From Penicillium oxalicum (lineage: Eukaryota; Ascomycota; Eurotiomycetes; Eurotiales; Aspergillaceae): 64,000 bases of DNA. The position numbers were made by a program, and so were the translations under genes. This document shows, one piece after another, positions 1 through 11,668 of the stretch. Position 1 is the stretch's first letter, and every line of letters starts with the position of its first letter. The notes below the pieces were generated by a model. The model saw only the letters and a program-made list of their open reading frames with translations. It had not been told where the DNA came from and searched no databases. Location: assembly GCF_001723175.1 (NCBI RefSeq), contig NC_064650.1:5766001-5830000 (forward strand), in the 5' to 3' direction.

Positions 1-718
1 TTGTCGGCCGAAGAAGAAGGATGGGTAGGAGGGGGTAGCGGCGAAGGAGAAGTTGTTCCATGAGATACTTGGCGTGGGCGTATGTGGATGAGAATCGATC
101 ACTCCCTGCTCTTGCAGAGGGGTGCGTCTCCGACGATGCCAACGCCGACGCCAATGTCTCTTCGGGGTCCTCGTCAGAGAAGGAATATGATCGTTCCAGA
201 ACGGGTCCATCGGGCAGGAAACTATTCACATATGCGGTGGAGATTTGAATGAGCAACTTAAGCGCTCGAAATCGTGAGGCGATTCGAGCCAACTCCAACG
301 ACGGAAGACAATTGTTCTGAATCGCATCGTACAAATTGGCATCCAAGCTGATCTTGGCCGCAGTGTGAATCACCAGAGTGACCTCGTCGCTGAGTCTTTC
401 CAAAACCTCGGATGTCATGTCGAAATTTTCCGCCTTGATGTCACCAATTACAAAGTCGACCTTTTGACAAGACGAGATCGCCTGAGTGTGTTCAGGCATG
501 GCCCTTTTCCATTTGGCAATGGCCTGGTCGGGCGTACCCCGGATCAAAGCGTAGATCTTGCGTGTGGGGAGTTGAAGGGCGAGTTTGTACAGTAGACACC
601 CTCCTAATGAGCCGGTGCTCCCCGTCAGGAAGATGGTCTGTCCTTTGAAAAATTTCGCGTATCCTTCATGAAGAATGTCATCTGCGCGCGAAGGTCTGGG
701 ATTTGGAACGGACGACAT
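1..718 (-). CDS. Fatty acyl-CoA reductase-like protein (NAD-binding 4 / male sterility domain), partial
   Basis: The frame is open from an ATG at 718 to the left window edge, about 239 codons with no intron, so the C-terminal part lies outside. The N-terminus holds a Rossmann dinucleotide-binding motif, TGSTGSLGG, at residues 32-40. It is followed by the extended short-chain dehydrogenase signature: HTAAK near 118-122, the serine of QISTAYVNS near 160, and the YxxxK pair YAHAK at 213-217. This combination is typical of the NAD-binding 4 reductase domain that reduces acyl-CoA or acyl-carrier thioesters to aldehydes or alcohols. The domain starts only about 30 residues in, so this looks like a stand-alone enzyme rather than the tail of an NRPS-like synthetase. 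A TATATA lies about 105 bases upstream. Substrate is unknown; a carrier-protein reductase is the main alternative. Confidence 0.8.
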   Translation of the reverse strand, partial: MSSVPNPRPSRADDILHEGYAKFFKGQTIFLTGSTGSLGGCLLYKLALQLPTRKIYALIRGTPDQAIAKWKRAMPEHTQAISSCQKVDFVIGDIKAENFDMTSEVLERLSDEVTLVIHTAAKISLDANLYDAIQNNCLPSLELARIASRFRALKLLIQISTAYVNSFLPDGPVLERSYSFSDEDPEETLASALASSETHPSARAGSDRFSSTYAHAKYLMEQLLLRRYPLLPILLLRPT

Positions 719-1870
719 GTCGGGGGTGTACAGGGGGGTTCAATACCCCGTTCATCCCATGGAATATGCAATTTCCAACATGGACCAGATTATCTGGGCT
801 ACAAAGGAGTGTCTGCCGACTTATATATAAACCCTCCAAACTCTACCGGCTAGCTCTAGCTCTAGCTCTCCCAAAGAGAGTAAGTAGTTGAATGGAGAGG
901 GCAGGGTTTGTCAAACGATCTCGACAGGGTCTTATTCCACGTCAGTGGTTGGTGAACATGCCCTCCCGGAGGCCAGATCCGTGTCTCGGCGGGGACCATA
1001 TTTATCGAAGCCTGAAATGCATCTTTCGTAATGCCAGGCACCGATCAAGGTGGTACAGTTGAGTGATACGACCGGCGGATGTTGTACGCCGCGAGATCGG
1101 TGATCAAAGGGATAGGTGGGAATGCACTAAACTGTGGTTTGTCTTTTTGAGATGATTGAGTTGATAATCAACAGGTCTCGTCAGTGGGTTTCATGTCAGA
1201 TATATTTGAAGACCAGATCTACATAAACCATATCGATGACGCCCTTTTGGTCTTCTGGAGCACAGCTCGTATGTCCAGGTAGCCTTCAAGTCCTTAAAGC
1301 CGAGAAGAGATCACTAGTTCAGAGTTCAAGCAGAATCCTCTGCATGTGTTTGGTAGGCTTGTGCGACTTGAATTTCGAAAATAAAAGAATTACGAACTGT
1401 TCGAGGCCAAGGAATGTCTCACGTTAAGAAATTTGGTTTCCATGTTGAGGACTGACAGGGCGGGAATAAGCGCCACTTGATTCTTGCTCAAGAGTCAAGG
1501 GAACGCAACGCATGTTACATTGTATTCAGCGAGCCAAAAACCCCGAAAGACATGAGCGAAAGCAGAGAAATGCCATACAGCCACTCTAGATGAAACTCAT
1601 CGTCCTTGTAATGCAGTATTTTCACAGAAGATTTGAGAGAAAAGAAAAAGTACATACTCGCCGAGCTGGATTCCGGGGCCCAGCAGCCCGAACCCAAGCC
1701 TCGTCGATTTCCCCTTTGTTTGTACATTCATACCGGGGACGGAAGAAGTTTGAAGAAATTGCTCGATATCGTAACAGACCGGCCGCTTGCTGGTGCTGGT
1801 CGAGCGAGAAATCAAAAAAAAAAAAACGTGCGCATTTTGTCTCACCCAAAGACAATTTCGCCAAAATCGC
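719..1870. other. Intergenic region, acyl reductase promoter to zinc transporter 3' end
   Basis: It holds the upstream region of the reductase gene, including a TATATA core at 821-831 and a short run of repeated agctct hexamers at about 843-871, and the 3' flank of the zinc transporter gene. Open frames here are short and lack recognisable motifs, and no gene is supported. Confidence 0.5.
821..831 (-). promoter_or_regulatory. TATA-like box of the acyl reductase gene
   Basis: A TATATA core sits about 105 bases upstream of the ATG at 718, a usual distance for a fungal core promoter with a short 5' UTR. The element is a near-palindrome, so the strand is assigned from the gene. Confidence 0.45.
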
Positions 1871-4718
1871 TCAGGGACTTTTATTGCCAGCCCCGCACCA
1901 GCAACGACCATCTCCGTCGCGCTCCACCTGAACGACGACGTCGATTCCTTTCTCCCGAAGGTACTCCACGGTCCGGTGACGGACGTCTTCCAGGTCCGAC
2001 CCGCGAGATGCAATGACGTGAATAACGCCGAGGACATTTTGACGTTTGTGCTCGTGCGCGTGGTTGTGCCCGTGATCATGGCCATGGTCGTGGTCATGGC
2101 TGTGGTCGTGATGATGCCCGTGATCGTGGCTACTGTTGTGGTGATGATGTCCATGGTGATCATGACCGTGGTCATGGTTATGTGAATGATCATGCCCCGA
2201 CGAAGATGCCACGCTAGTGTCGTCAAGCCAGAATTTCGGGACCGAGTAGCTGACGACACCACGGAGGGTACTCACCCCGGCCAGGGTCTCACGGATGTTA
2301 TACTCGGTATCTGCCGGCAGCGTGAGAAGAAGACTCTTGGCTGTGCTACTGACGAGTGGAACGGCCGAGGCAAAGATGAGAATGGCAATGAAACAGGATG
2401 CCAGAGGATCCCAGCCGGCCCATCCAGAGTAATGTACCAAAATCGTGGAGATGACCACAGCCACTGAGCCCAGTGTATCGGCGAGGATATGGAGGAAAAT
2501 TCCATGCATGTTCTCATTGCCATGTGAATGATCATGCCCATGGTCGTGCCCATGATGGTGATGGCCATGCTCAAAGCTGAAGATGCCGACCAGATTCACA
2601 AGCAGACCTGCTACGCTGACAGCTAATAATTCACCGATGCGATGCATCTGACTTCCCGAAGATAGCCGCTCCACCGCCTCGTAGATAATTTCCACACTGA
2701 TGATCCTGTGGAGGCGTTAGACCTTGGAACATTGTATCAGATCAGCAAAGCTTGGTCGCCCCTACTCACATGAGAAAGATACCGTTGGCAAACCCGGACA
2801 AGGTATCCACTTTGCCATATCCATAGGGAAAACGCGCATTGGGGGGCCACTTGCTCATGACCGCCGCGCAGAGCCCAACAACGAGAGCAAGGCAGTCAAA
2901 AAACATGTGAATACTATCACTCAGCAGGCCCAAAGAGCCCGTCAGAAAGCCGTACGACAGCTGCACAAGCATGAATGTAAAATTAAGGCTAGAAAAGTCA
3001 GCTCGGCTGTCAGAACACCAAGTGGGACCCAAGAAACCCTCAGACTGACCACATGAAATAGAAAATGCTGCGAGAATCACCCTCCTTGAGGATGCTGTGC
3101 AACAAGGGATAATCCTCGCTAGCCCGTAGTAGCCACTTGGTGACTCGGGTGGTGTCGGTTTTTGCATGAGTGGAGTGACCATGGTGGTGATGGTTATGAG
3201 TATGCGTGTGGGAGTGGTCCTCGGCGAGAAGATGCTTATCATCTATCCTCGAGGCAAAAAAGGAAACTACCACAAGCATGATGCGGACGGCATACGTAAA
3301 TAGAAAATCATCCTTGTCGTGTGGGGCGCAAAGCAGCGCTGCGATTGTACTGCTGGTGGCGAGGCCAATCTTATTCGGAGTGAAATGACCCAGGGGAAAC
3401 CAAGTTGCCAGTGCAAGCGCGAAACAAGTTGCAACGGGCACCAAGGTGATTAGCTCCCATGCACTGGGGGTCAAGCCCCGAGAGACGATCACCGTCAGTA
3501 CCGCTAGCGCAGCTCCAGCCAGAATGGCGAGAGAGGGATCGGCTCTAGCGGCAACGAATGCTTGCTCTTCGACCTGAGGCTTGTTCTGCCCAGCCATTGA
3601 CTGAACACCAAGACCAGGCTCCGGAGACTGGCCCTGCGGTACAGACAAGGTGAAGGATGGTGGAAGCACAAATGCCGACACTAGCAGGGCCACATATCCC
3701 CTGAAGGGCGACGAGCTCCAGGCCTTGTTCATGCCAAGAGCACCGAGCAGGACTGTTGTTCCGAGAAGAGTTAGAGTGAACATCTTCTTGTTGTATTGCT
3801 GGGAGGGTCCCCTCCTGATACCCTGGTTCACCAAGCCAGGAAGCCCCGACGCCGCTATGAGAAGGTGAACAAAAGCCACCAGAAAGCCCCCGACCTCTAA
3901 TGCAGCATAAACTGGCAATGCCACCGAGAGAACCTGCAGCAGAGCGAGCTTTCCCACCTCGGCACTCACTCGTGGAATCTTCAAGGTAGAAGCGCCCGTG
4001 GACTTGTTCTCAAAGACAGCAGAGAATATGAAGGTCCCGCAGCCAAACGCGAGCAGCGTCATTGCGGTCAGCATTGCGACGATTGACCCCATACGCTCAG
4101 AAATCTCGTTGGCCGCAATATTGGAATCTTCTGAGCCACCAGTCTGCACGTATCCTCTAGACACCCAAGAGAGGACGATCCAAGGCAATGCGACTAGAGT
4201 GCCGTGCATCGTTTGAAGCCTAGTCCAAGCCATTAGCCCACGTCTCGTTAACTAGCCCAGGGTCTGCCTTACAGCAAGTTGGAGTTCGCACTGCGGATCT
4301 CCGGCCTCGTCGTGGCTGGCCTGATCTCGTTATGGTGCGACTGGCAAGGTTCGTTTTCATGATGGTGGTCATGCGCATGACTATGCGTATGCTTGTGGGT
4401 ATGCGAATGTGACAGGTCGTGATGAACCGAAGACATGGTAGAAGTATGAGAGTGAAGGGAATCAGAGTGGCCGTGAGCATGAATTGACGGCTGTGAAGCA
4501 TGACTGTAGGAATAGCTTCCATTCTGGTTGCCTTCGGAGTTCAATGGTGACGGATGAGAAACACTCGAGTGTCCCTGTGAACTAGGGAATGGTGGTTGCG
4601 CATAGCGAGCAGATCGACTATGACCATGGCCTCGACTTCGGCTGTGACCATGAGAGTGTGTGGTTCCGACGCGCGACTCTGCGACCTCCACGAGGGAGGG
4701 CGACGCTCCCGCGGACAT
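1871..4718 (-). CDS. MSC2: MSC2-type cation diffusion facilitator zinc transporter
   Basis: Likely moves zinc into the ER or early secretory pathway, as yeast Msc2 and human ZnT5 do. Four exons fit: start-4273, 4219-3050, 2988-2770 and 2705-1871, with introns of 53, 61 and 64 bases whose phases close exactly. The middle exon encodes a long multi-span N-terminal half typical of Msc2/ZnT5. The C-terminal CDF domain carries both zinc-site motifs: HMFFD after SLGLLSDSI, and HILAD. Two histidine-rich stretches flank these parts, an N-terminal HSHTHKHTHSHAHDH type and a His/Asp/Gly loop encoded near 2060-2180. The start is uncertain. The frame is open upstream to about 5055 without an in-frame ATG, so 4718 is the first usable ATG; an upstream start exon is possible. 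It diverges from ALG1. Confidence 0.88.
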
Positions 4719-5428
4719 TGTCGGCCTCAATGAACGGTATGCAGACTGGTGCTGAGGAGGATCGGGCGGCGGTGGATAAGGAGGGACAGGGGCAGTGCCA
4801 AGAGCTTCCGGGGGAGGGGACGGGCGCCGAGAGGGCAATTCGTGAAAGGAGCAGTCGATGCTCTCAAAGGTTATTGTCAAGTCTGGAAGAGGCCGAAAAC
4901 ATCTCGAGAGAAGATGTGCTAGGTGGCGAAAACAAATGAAACTTGGCCTAGAGAGGCGAGCAGTGGAATGAGGGACAGTATCTGAGTCCAGCCAGATCCG
5001 ATGAAGATAACCACAACGGAGTCGCGCACGGAGCAGTTTGCGGAGGAGTACCTTGGGCGGGCCTCGCTCTCATTGGTGAAGGTAGATTGAGGGCGGTAAT
5101 TTATGCAATACACATATCACACTCACACTGAGATCCTGGACCGTATAATGAACATTGAACACTGACGACGTCCCTAGACCCAGAATCATGTAGGTTTCTT
5201 GCACCTCCAGGCTCAATCTTACAAGGGGGAATCGATATACATCTCATTTCGTGGAACTAGTTCAGATGGCGGAGATGAACTAAAATCTTATGAGATCTTG
5301 CTCCTTCAACCAAAGCCCCGGCTGTATGATGTGTACTGCGTTTGTAATGCATGGATCCTTACCGTTATCAGCGCCTGATAAGCTTCACATGATTCTTATC
5401 GGCCTCCGATAAGCCGCGGTCAACTTGG
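4719..5428. other. Divergent promoter region, zinc transporter and ALG1
   Basis: The part up to about 5055 stays open in the zinc transporter frame and may be extra coding sequence or 5' UTR. The rest separates two divergent genes and contains the two GATA-core inverted repeats listed separately. Confidence 0.6.
5365..5413. promoter_or_regulatory. Two GATA-core inverted repeats in a divergent promoter
   Basis: The first repeat, 5365-5381, is TTATCAG, a 3-base spacer, then CTGATAA. The second, 5395-5413, is CTTATCGG, a 3-base spacer, then CCGATAAG. Both are perfect. Their starts are 30 bases apart, close to three helical turns. GATA factors in fungi bind HGATAR sites, often in pairs. The site lies just 16 bases upstream of the first ALG1 ATG, so it could also overlap that 5' UTR. 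Confidence 0.5.
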
Positions 5429-7009
5429 ATGAAGCCAACGCGGAACGACCTCGGCGACCGTGGCCGATTGGCGGAGGTCAGTATGATCGAATCACTCATT
5501 AGCATCGCCTTCTGCTTGTCCAGCCTGGTGACAGTGATCATCTTGCTGCTCCCATCTCAATATGCCCCGCTGCCGAAATCCAAGATCTCCAAGGGGAAGC
5601 AGGAGCCGGCTGTTCAGATCCTCGTACTGGGAGACATCGGACGAAGTCCCCGCATGCAGTATCATGCGCTGAGTATCGCCCAAAAGGGCGGAAAAGTCGT
5701 GGTTATTGGCTACAGAGGTAATCATTCGAAAATATCGCATTATCTCACGTGAGGATTTTCATATATCCGGTTCAATTGACTGACAAACTACATTGCCTGA
5801 TCACTGCAGAGTCCGACCCTCATCCCGACATTGTGTCCAACCCGAATATTACGATAGTTCCACTTCGCCCTCCCCCCGCATTCCTGCAGACAAGCAACAA
5901 GATATGGTTCATGATATGCGGCCCCCTGAAGGTTATCTTTCAGATCGCCTATCTCTGGAAATGTCTCGCATATACGACGGCGCCAGCGCAATGGATGATG
6001 GTGCAGGTAAGACGATCCTCTCGACTGCATAGAGTCCTTTTTGCGAACTCTGCTCAGTTCTCTATAGAACCCTCCCTCCATTCCTACACTCGCCGTGGCC
6101 TCGCTGTCTTGCTTTCTACGTCATACACGGCTGATTATCGATTGGCACAACTTTGGATATTCGATTCTCGCCTTGAAATTGGGCCCAACACACCCCCTAG
6201 TCAAGGTGTCAACTTGGTATGAGAGGACGTTCGGTCGATCGGCCTCGGTTCACCTCTGTGTCACAGACGCAATGGGTTCCGTACTCAAACAGCAATTCAA
6301 GCTCCAAGCACCGGTCCTTACTTTGCATGACCGACCAGCGAGTCATTTCCATCCAATTGCCAGCCCGGAGGAACGCCGGGCATTTCTGGCCACCCTCCCA
6401 GAAGCTCAATCAATCCGCCCTTTAGTGGAATCTGGCGGAGTGGAGGTGCTTGTCAGCTCCACGTCCTGGACGCCCGACGAGGACTTCTCAATCCTCATTG
6501 ACGCTCTGCAAAAGTATTCCGCACAAGCAGAGACAGAAACACATCTACCTCACGTCCTGGCTATCATCACAGGGAAAGGGCCCCAGAAAGAGATGTACAT
6601 GCAGCAAATCGCAGCTCTGGAAGCTGCCGGTAAACTCAAAAAGGTCACTCTTCGAACCGCGTGGCTCACCGTGACGGATTACGCTCGTCTCCTGGCATCC
6701 GCATCCTTGGGAGTCAGCCTGCACACCAGCAGTAGTGGGGTAGACCTCCCGATGAAAGTTGTGGACATGTTTGGCGCAGGGCTCCCGGTTGTCGGATGGA
6801 ACCGTTTCGAGGCCTGGCCAGAGCTGGTCACAGAAGGAGTCAACGGAAGGGGATTTGGAAGCGCGGCCGAATTGACAGACCAGTTGGTGAATTTATTCAG
6901 CAGTCAGCAGCAGTTGGATCGTCTTCGAGCCGGTGCACAAAAAGAAAGTGCTCGCCGTTGGGATGACGAGTGGAGTCCAGTTGCAGGTACTTTGCTGGGC
7001 CTCACATGA
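5429..7009 (+). CDS. ALG1: ALG1 chitobiosyldiphosphodolichol beta-mannosyltransferase
   Basis: Adds the first mannose, from GDP-mannose, to dolichol-linked GlcNAc2 on the cytosolic face of the ER, an essential step of N-glycan precursor synthesis (GT33). Exons 5429-5717, 5810-6006 and 6068-7009 (introns of 92 and 61 bases) close in frame and give 475 residues. Starting at the second ATG at 5483 gives 457, closer to yeast Alg1 (449); that start places the hydrophobic anchor (IESLISIAFCLSSLVTVIIL) right at the N-terminus, so either is possible. Recognisable family segments are VLGDIGRSPRMQYHA, QNPPSIPTL at the second junction, IDWHNFGYSIL, the glycosyltransferase core around SSTSWTPDEDFSIL, and GVDLPMKVVDMFGAGLPV near the C-terminus. 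It converges with the TFIIIC gene, whose stop lies 114 bases beyond. Confidence 0.93.
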
Positions 7010-7123
7010 CCGGTATCCTGTTTGGGTGTCACTCCCGGACCAGGTCATGAGAGGGAGTATGCCCGTCGCAAACAAATCATCTGCTTGCAACGCTTTCCAG
7101 TTGATTGTCAACCTCGGAAAATA

Positions 7124-9517
7124 TTAAAGGCCGGCCTGGAATTTCCCGCCGCAGTACAGGCATGTGTCGAAGGCCCCAAAGACACTTTTGAACAGAGGGC
7201 AGAGACTTCCCTCGTGGATTTGAGCAATCGTCTCTTCGTTGATGTATTCCGTCCGGCAAAGGGAGCAATATTTAGACAGGCCAGGCTCTTGAATGGCCAG
7301 AAAGCTTAGTCCACAACGAACTAGAGAGTCGCCACATTAGTGAAATTTCATAGAATGAGCAAAAAATCAAAGCACTTACCAAAAAGATGACCCTCGACAC
7401 ATCGCGCGTCGTTTGCCGAGGTCCAGGAAATCCCGGCATCACAGATCTCGCATCTCTCGAACAGATGCGCACCTGGCCCACTGAATTGCGCGGTAGTTTT
7501 TGCAGACACTGCAATCATTTTGTTGCCGCATTTTCTGATTTCTTCGCTGAGATCTGCCCCTGTGAGTTCCGCGAGCTTTTCCAACGACAGACGGGCATGT
7601 TCTCGAATAGCTCTTCCTTGTTGGTCGACAATAGCACAACAAGCTGCGGCATAAACTAGCCTCTGGGTCTCTGTGTCTCCCTCAGCTTCCGAGTCCATGC
7701 TTGATAGCACGTACGAGATGACTGCCTCACGTTGGTCTTTCGGAGACCAAGATTCAGTAACCGACGCGCTAGGGGCCAAGAGTGCATGGATATCATTGGA
7801 GTGATCTGCACTTTCGGATGCAAAAGCGATAATGGATCTCTCGTCCGACGTGACACGATATTCGATCATATCGGTTGGATGTCTAGAGAAGAGTACGGCC
7901 ACCACATCCCGAAATGAGGCAAGGCCCCATACCCGGGCAACACTCTGCCCTCCCAGGTCACGATCCAGGTCGAATTGTTCAAGAGAGTCGCCCATGACTC
8001 GGTTCCAAGAAGGGAGACGGGGGTCACCACTGATTCCAGATCCATTCAGATCAAATGTGGCACCAAAGCCCACCTGCGTTCGCAAGATGAATGCTCGCTA
8101 TCTCGCTACCTTCATCGTGCATGGTGATCAAGTCTAAAAGATGTTACTTTGAGATACTTTACAGTCTCAGTCTCTTCCAGACTTACCTGACACAGGCTCC
8201 ATATATCTCCGAGGCCCTTCCCCGTTTTCATGGACAAATCCTGACAAGGGGCGCTCTTCGACGTTGATTGCGCTCATGGTAGAGGAACTTTCATTATATA
8301 GCGCTTGTGGGAATGACACGAGCAAAAGACTCGCATTTGTCGCGGCGGTCAACGTAACGGTTGAGGACGGGGCCTAGAGGCATACATAGTCAAAGACTGT
8401 GCGGAAAGATACTTGTTCATCGTGCTTCACTCACAGCATAAGCCCACTGATTGGCCCACTGACAGGACGAGATGTCCAGCTAGGCGCTGCGGGGCTTGTA
8501 GAATGATCTACAAGCTTTGCGCTAGCCCAAAATCAGAAGAGCCGCTCTCGGCCTGATCTGACTTTTGCAAGGTCACTAGGGCCTTGAACGTTCGCAGCCT
8601 TGTACCAAATGACACAGCTATCATCGCAGTTGCAGAGAAAGGATCTTCATCTCCTTCTCCTTCAGCCACAGCCAGCCAAGGTCCACATGAAACCGACAAC
8701 GCCCTGGCCTTGATTTGCAAAGCTTTTTCGAGGAGTGAGCCTGGACAGCTTTGCGGGTAGTGTTTTTGCACGTTGTCGAATGGATACAGTGCCAACTTTT
8801 GCACGGAGTATGGCACCGACAGATCCTTTCCACCCGCTGATCTTTGGATCCGAAGTAAAACAGCCTCATTGGCGTCGTTTATCACCATGAGAAGGTGAAC
8901 ACCCCATCGGCTCTCCGCCTGTGGTCCCAGTCCTGAGTTTCGAGGGGGACGTGCAGAGGTGGGCACCATTGAAATGAGCGGATATTCGACCTTCGTAATT
9001 CTAGCCCACTCAGTGGTGCGGGTGCTGTGGGATCCAGATGGAACGCATGATTAATCACAGCAACTCGGTTCCATTGCCCCGGCATACCAGCGGACTCCCA
9101 CAGGGAGAGCAGCAGGTTAGAGGTCAACACAGCAAGCACACTGCGGCGGAAACGAGCCAGACCTGGAGGAGACCAAGCCAGGCCGACAACAGTACTAGTC
9201 GACTGCTCTGCCCCGATTGAGAAGTCATCTCGGTTCTGCGGTTGAATGTTCTGCCACTCAGCCTGGGTGAAAAGATTGACTCGAAGCCGAGTGATACTCC
9301 ACTCATTCTGGTTCAAGGGGCCTGAGTGGTCTTTATTGGGTGGTTTGAGAGTCTGTGAGACTGCATTAGCCTCGCGCAATTCCCCTTGGGTGCGGTAACT
9401 TTTACTTACCAGAATCTGGACATACTCGCCCGCAGCCACAGCAAAGTCACCGTCTGCAGACCATGCAAGAGCCTCAAAGCAGGACGGGACACAGGGCAAG
9501 ATGACGGGGTTCATCAT
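7124..9517 (-). CDS. TFIIIC 90-kDa (delta) subunit-like protein, frame interrupted
   Basis: Probable subunit of TFIIIC, the DNA-binding factor that recruits RNA polymerase III to tRNA genes; related to human GTF3C4 and fission yeast Sfc9. The N-terminal part is a WD-type propeller with typical segments (CFEALAWSADGDFAVAAG, VVGLAWSPPGLARF, IRSFQWCPPLHV). The middle holds VARVWGLASFRDVVAVLFS followed by HPTDMIEY. The last exon (7320-7124) encodes the zinc-finger tail with CGL, KYCSLCRTEY, SLCPLF and CLYCGGKF. Introns fit at 7321-7379, 8134-8186 and 8374-8434, and less surely at 8480-8576. The frame does not close at two places: the open frames 9517-8882 and 8969-8508 overlap with no usable intron (best break at the G5 run 8944-8948), and the frame shifts again near 8068-8074. 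Either sequence error or gene decay; error is more likely, since the gene should be essential. Confidence 0.75.
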
Positions 9518-10180
9518 GACAACAGACTATGATAGTTTGCCCACTGGTCATACAACAGCGCATTCTATTCATGTAAAGTCAACAGAAGAATCTATGGACG
9601 ATGATCCAAAGGTGCTTTTTCCGTGAGTTGCTGGATTCAAAGCTCCAAATCTGGACTAGCGCGTGTTATGTCCAGCAACCGATAAGAGCTGATGCGATAA
9701 GCTTCCTCCGTCGCGCTGCTTTCGAGGTTACCGGAGACGGTGCACGACGCAACATCCATTCCATTCCTGTTTCATTCATATCCCCCGAGGGCCTCAATAG
9801 CCGTTGTTGAGGAGTTGAGAATCATAATCGCAGGCCACATGGATAAAGGACGGATATCAGCCCTTAGGTGCTTCAAATCCAGAAAAGTTCCCCTGAGTTA
9901 CCGCACACCCAAGGGTCCCCCTTTGCTGACGGGAACCATCGAAATGGCCATGTACAAAAAAAACACAAAAAACACCGTTTAGGTTGAAAATTGCGAGTTC
10001 ATTTCAAACATAGCAAGACCTGTTCATTCCCAATCTCAATCCTTTCTTTTCATTCTGGGATCTCGCTCAAATATATACAAGGTGAAAGTGCCCACGCTCG
10101 GTTGAGTCTTCGAAGGCGAGGGTATCTTAATTTGAAGATGCTGAAATGTACATCTGAGTCACGGAGTAAGATGACGTTTC
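9518..10180. other. Intergenic region, TFIIIC subunit promoter and ERG10 3' flank
   Basis: Upstream region of the TFIIIC subunit and 3' flank of the thiolase gene. It contains two CGATAAG sites listed separately and an A-rich stretch near 9956-9977. No gene is seen. Confidence 0.5.
9680..9701 (+). promoter_or_regulatory. Direct repeat of CGATAAG, 15-base period
   Basis: CGATAAG occurs at 9680-9686 and again at 9695-9701, about 165-185 bases upstream of the TFIIIC subunit start. The pair resembles tandem GATA-factor sites. The binding factor is not known from sequence. Confidence 0.35.

Positions 10181-11668
<1,488 letters not shown>

Noticed and set aside
1787..2185. Val/Met-rich plus-strand open frame resembling a membrane protein
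   Set aside because: It is the antisense shadow of the histidine-rich loop of the zinc transporter; CAT/CAC/GAT repeats read as GTG/ATG on the other strand.
8435..8580. A further frame break in the TFIIIC subunit gene
   Set aside because: A 45-base mini-exon (8479-8435) flanked by introns 8374-8434 and 8480-8576 keeps the frame, so a break is not required here, although the upstream donor is weak.
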